DNA from: Phialophora verrucosa
Taxonomy: Eukaryota > Ascomycota > Eurotiomycetes > Chaetothyriales > Herpotrichiellaceae
DNA: 64,000 bases
Direction of reading: 5' to 3'
NCBI GenBank assembly: GCA_002099365.1
Contig: MSED01000003.1
Coordinates: 3,410,001 to 3,474,000, forward strand
Below are positions 61,915 to 64,000 of this stretch, piece after piece. Positions within the stretch are counted from its first letter, which is position 1. Each line of letters starts with the position of its first letter. Below the pieces are notes generated by a model. The model was given only the letters and a program-made list of their open reading frames with translations, was not told the DNA's origin and ran no database searches. A program made the translations under genes and the position numbers.

Positions 61915-64000
61915 TTACACCTCGTCCCTCTTCCGCTCCGTCTTTCCCGTACTCGAGCTCTTCGCGAGGTTGCTCTGCACGCTGCTCGGCCGCGAGTGTG
62001 TCTGCCATTTGCTGGTTTGCGACCTTGTCGGCTTCCCGCTGCCGCTGCCTGCACTCTCGCCTCCACTTGGCTTGCCCGTGCCGAACGCCCCGGCGCCGTG
62101 AGTGGCGTTGCCCTTGAACTTGCCGTGGGCGGCGAATTCCTCGAAAGTGGCGTTGTGGCCGTAGCCGCGGAAGCCACTCACGCCGCGCTTGCGGTGCTTG
62201 TCGAGATGGGCGGCGTGGTCCGCGCCCTTCATGAAGTCGACCATCTTCTCGCCGAGCGTGCGCTTCCGAAGGGCGTCCTCGACCTCCACACCCGGATTGG
62301 CCGCGTACCAGGTCTGGTACGTCGGGCAGGTCTGCGCAATGGCGTCCGGAATCTGAATCGAAGAGTACTGCTCCGGGTGTTCGAGCAGCATGACCACCAT
62401 GCCGGCGGAGAGATGCCACGCAAGATGGCAGTGCAGGGGCCACACGCCGGGGTTGTCCTGCGTGTACTGTATGACAATGTAGGACGGGTTGTCGGGCGAG
62501 GCACCTGCCCAGAGCATCTGGACGTCCCGTCGCTGCGGGTTCTGCGGGTTCGTGACGGTGCCGTCCCAAGTGCCAAAGCCTTCGGCTAGGACTTGGAAGT
62601 CGTGTCCGTGCATGTGCATTGGGTGAGGTGCCGGTGTCAGGTTGATGATGATGATGCGTACGTTGTTGACCGCACCGGTGTTGATGACGTTGTATTGGGG
62701 GCCGAATTCTGTCTGGCCGGCCACGGCTTGTGCGAGGAGAGAGTTGGAGAGGTCGCCGTCGTAGGACACGCCGTTCATGGTCCAGTGGAAGACGCCCGCC
62801 TCGTCAGGCGCTCCGGCAATGGTGATGGTGATGGTGGTGTCGGGTTCGGCGACTGGCATTGCGTACTGCGGGATTGTGGTCGTCAGGGCGTCGTTTTGAC
62901 AGTTGGAATTGATTGCCCCTGGAGCGCTTGCTGTGGACGTCGGAACGACGCTGGGATCCGAGCCGGTGTAGTAGATGATGCCGCGTCCGTCAGGTCCGTT
63001 GGTGTCTCCGCAGGGCGTGTTGAATGCACGCAGCCAGTAAGTGCCCGGGGCTTGATTTGCGGTAACCAGCACGTCGGTCCGCTGACCCACGCCGATGGTG
63101 ATGGACTGGGTCTGATAAGGCTGAACCGGGACGAAGTCGTTGGCAATGACCGTCAGCGTGTGGCCGTCGATCGAAATTGACTCGAACGCCGAGGCACCGG
63201 TGTTGACGAAGCGCAGGCGGTACGTCTTCCCGGGCTCGAATTCCCACGATGCGTATGGGACGACTGAGCAAGGAGCGCCGTTGGTAACGTTCGCACAAGG
63301 ATACTGACCGACGCCTGCAACGAGGTTGGAGTCTGAAAACGGTCGGAATGGTTGCCCGCTTTCGCTGGGAGACATGACGAGGCTGACAATGTCCGTGTAC
63401 GAGTCATGGAACCAGTCTGTGACCAGGATGGGATAGAGGTCAACGTCGTAGCCTGCATCGTTGGGTCCGTGAACCACGATGGGCCCGACAACACCAGAAG
63501 AGTACTGGGCAGAGTAATGAGCGTGCCACCACGACGTTCCGTACTCATCCGCTCGAAATCTGTAGGTCAAATTGCCGCCAGGAACAATCGGGCATTGAGA
63601 GACAGTCACAACACCATCGTAATAGGGTGTGCCCGGTTGGTTCAGACCGTGCCAGTGGATCGAGGTCGGTTCTTCCGGCCCGTAAATCTGATTGTGCACG
63701 TTCACCTCAATCCTGATCAAAGTCAGCCCCAGTCCACCCTGCAAACAGCCCGTTGTGAACGTACCAGTCCCCCCAATTTGCCTCGATCAGCGGACCCTGA
63801 CGGCTCGTTAGCTCCATACCAAGCTATCCCAACGTGAAGACTGTCGGGCCGACTCACGGGATACTGCCCATTGACGACGATGACTGCTTGTGACACTCCG
63901 TCAGGGGCAAATGTGTTGCGGGCAACAGTGAAGTCGTAGTATCTCGTCACACCTGCACGGGGTCTCAGCCTTGCCTTTCCATTGCCTCGTCGCCGGCTAC
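61915..64000 (-). CDS. Laccase-like multicopper oxidase, 5' truncated by window
   Basis: Coding segments are complement(61915..63712, 63765..63796, 63858..64000, continuing beyond). A 32-bp microexon gives GPLIEANWGDW, joined to IEVNVHNQIYGPEEPTSIHW, the classic laccase start. Introns are 61 and 52 bp. All four copper motifs are present: HWHG, WWHAHYSAQ, HPMHMHGHDF and WPLHCHLAWHLSAGM. The axial T1 position is Met rather than the commoner Leu or Phe. The enzyme oxidises phenols or other donors and reduces O2 to water. Many are secreted, and the signal peptide would lie outside the window. After the last copper site a ~140-residue tail contains KHRKRG (a Kex2-like site) and then Gly/Ser/Lys-rich sequence. 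It may be removed, or may hide an intron. Confidence 0.88.

Overview
The window is nuclear DNA from a filamentous ascomycete (Pezizomycotina). The genes are densely packed on both strands and carry short introns (about 50-140 bp) with GT..AG ends and CTAAC/CTGAC-like branch sites. The gene content is fungal: BRE1, BDP1, COQ8, MMM1, ATG29, GPR1/FUN34-type transporter, UreF, GPI wall protein, laccase, Rds1, DUF6604. A central AT-rich block has the signature of repeat-induced point mutation (RIP). I cannot fix the genus from sequence alone.

Left arm (1-29.4 kb), mostly housekeeping genes: the 3' end of an enhancer-of-polycomb-like gene, a SET-domain (RKM4-like) methyltransferase, an acetate-transporter-family protein, KAE1, the beta subunit of SNF1/AMPK, a small membrane protein, COQ8, urease accessory UreF, TFIIIB subunit BDP1, histone H2B E3 ligase BRE1 (divergent from BDP1), an SDR, acireductone dioxygenase (methionine salvage), a six-exon fungal transcription-factor-domain gene, and the ERMES subunit MMM1. 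A 2.3-kb gene-poor stretch (23.0-25.3 kb) holds a perfect-period 13-bp minisatellite.

Middle (30.2-42 kb): a divergent pair encodes acetolactate decarboxylase and a catabolic-type acetolactate synthase. Together they would convert pyruvate to acetoin, the same chemistry as bacterial alsS/alsD, from one shared 674-bp promoter. Next come a DUF6604 gene, two hypothetical genes and a Trp-repeat GPI-anchored wall protein.

Mobile block (43.1-52.2 kb): a 9,035-bp Mutator-like (MULE) DNA transposon has 40-bp perfect terminal inverted repeats, a 9-bp target duplication, and inverted subterminal arrays of a TTAnTCCGT motif. Its RIP-damaged transposase lies on the minus strand. It is interrupted by a 5,527-bp Ty1/copia retrotransposon with 317-bp LTRs, a 5-bp target duplication, a primer-binding site matching the anticodon arm of initiator tRNA-Met, and a RIP-mutated gag-pol whose reading frame is still in register.

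Right arm (53.5-64 kb): an Rds1-like ferritin-fold secreted protein, a GH16 glucanase with a Gln-rich N-terminus and no signal peptide, a poorly resolved cluster of small ORFs, ATG29, and a 5'-truncated laccase running off the right edge.

Exon boundaries were derived by hand from splice signals and phase. Each stated join keeps frame, but none is confirmed by transcripts.
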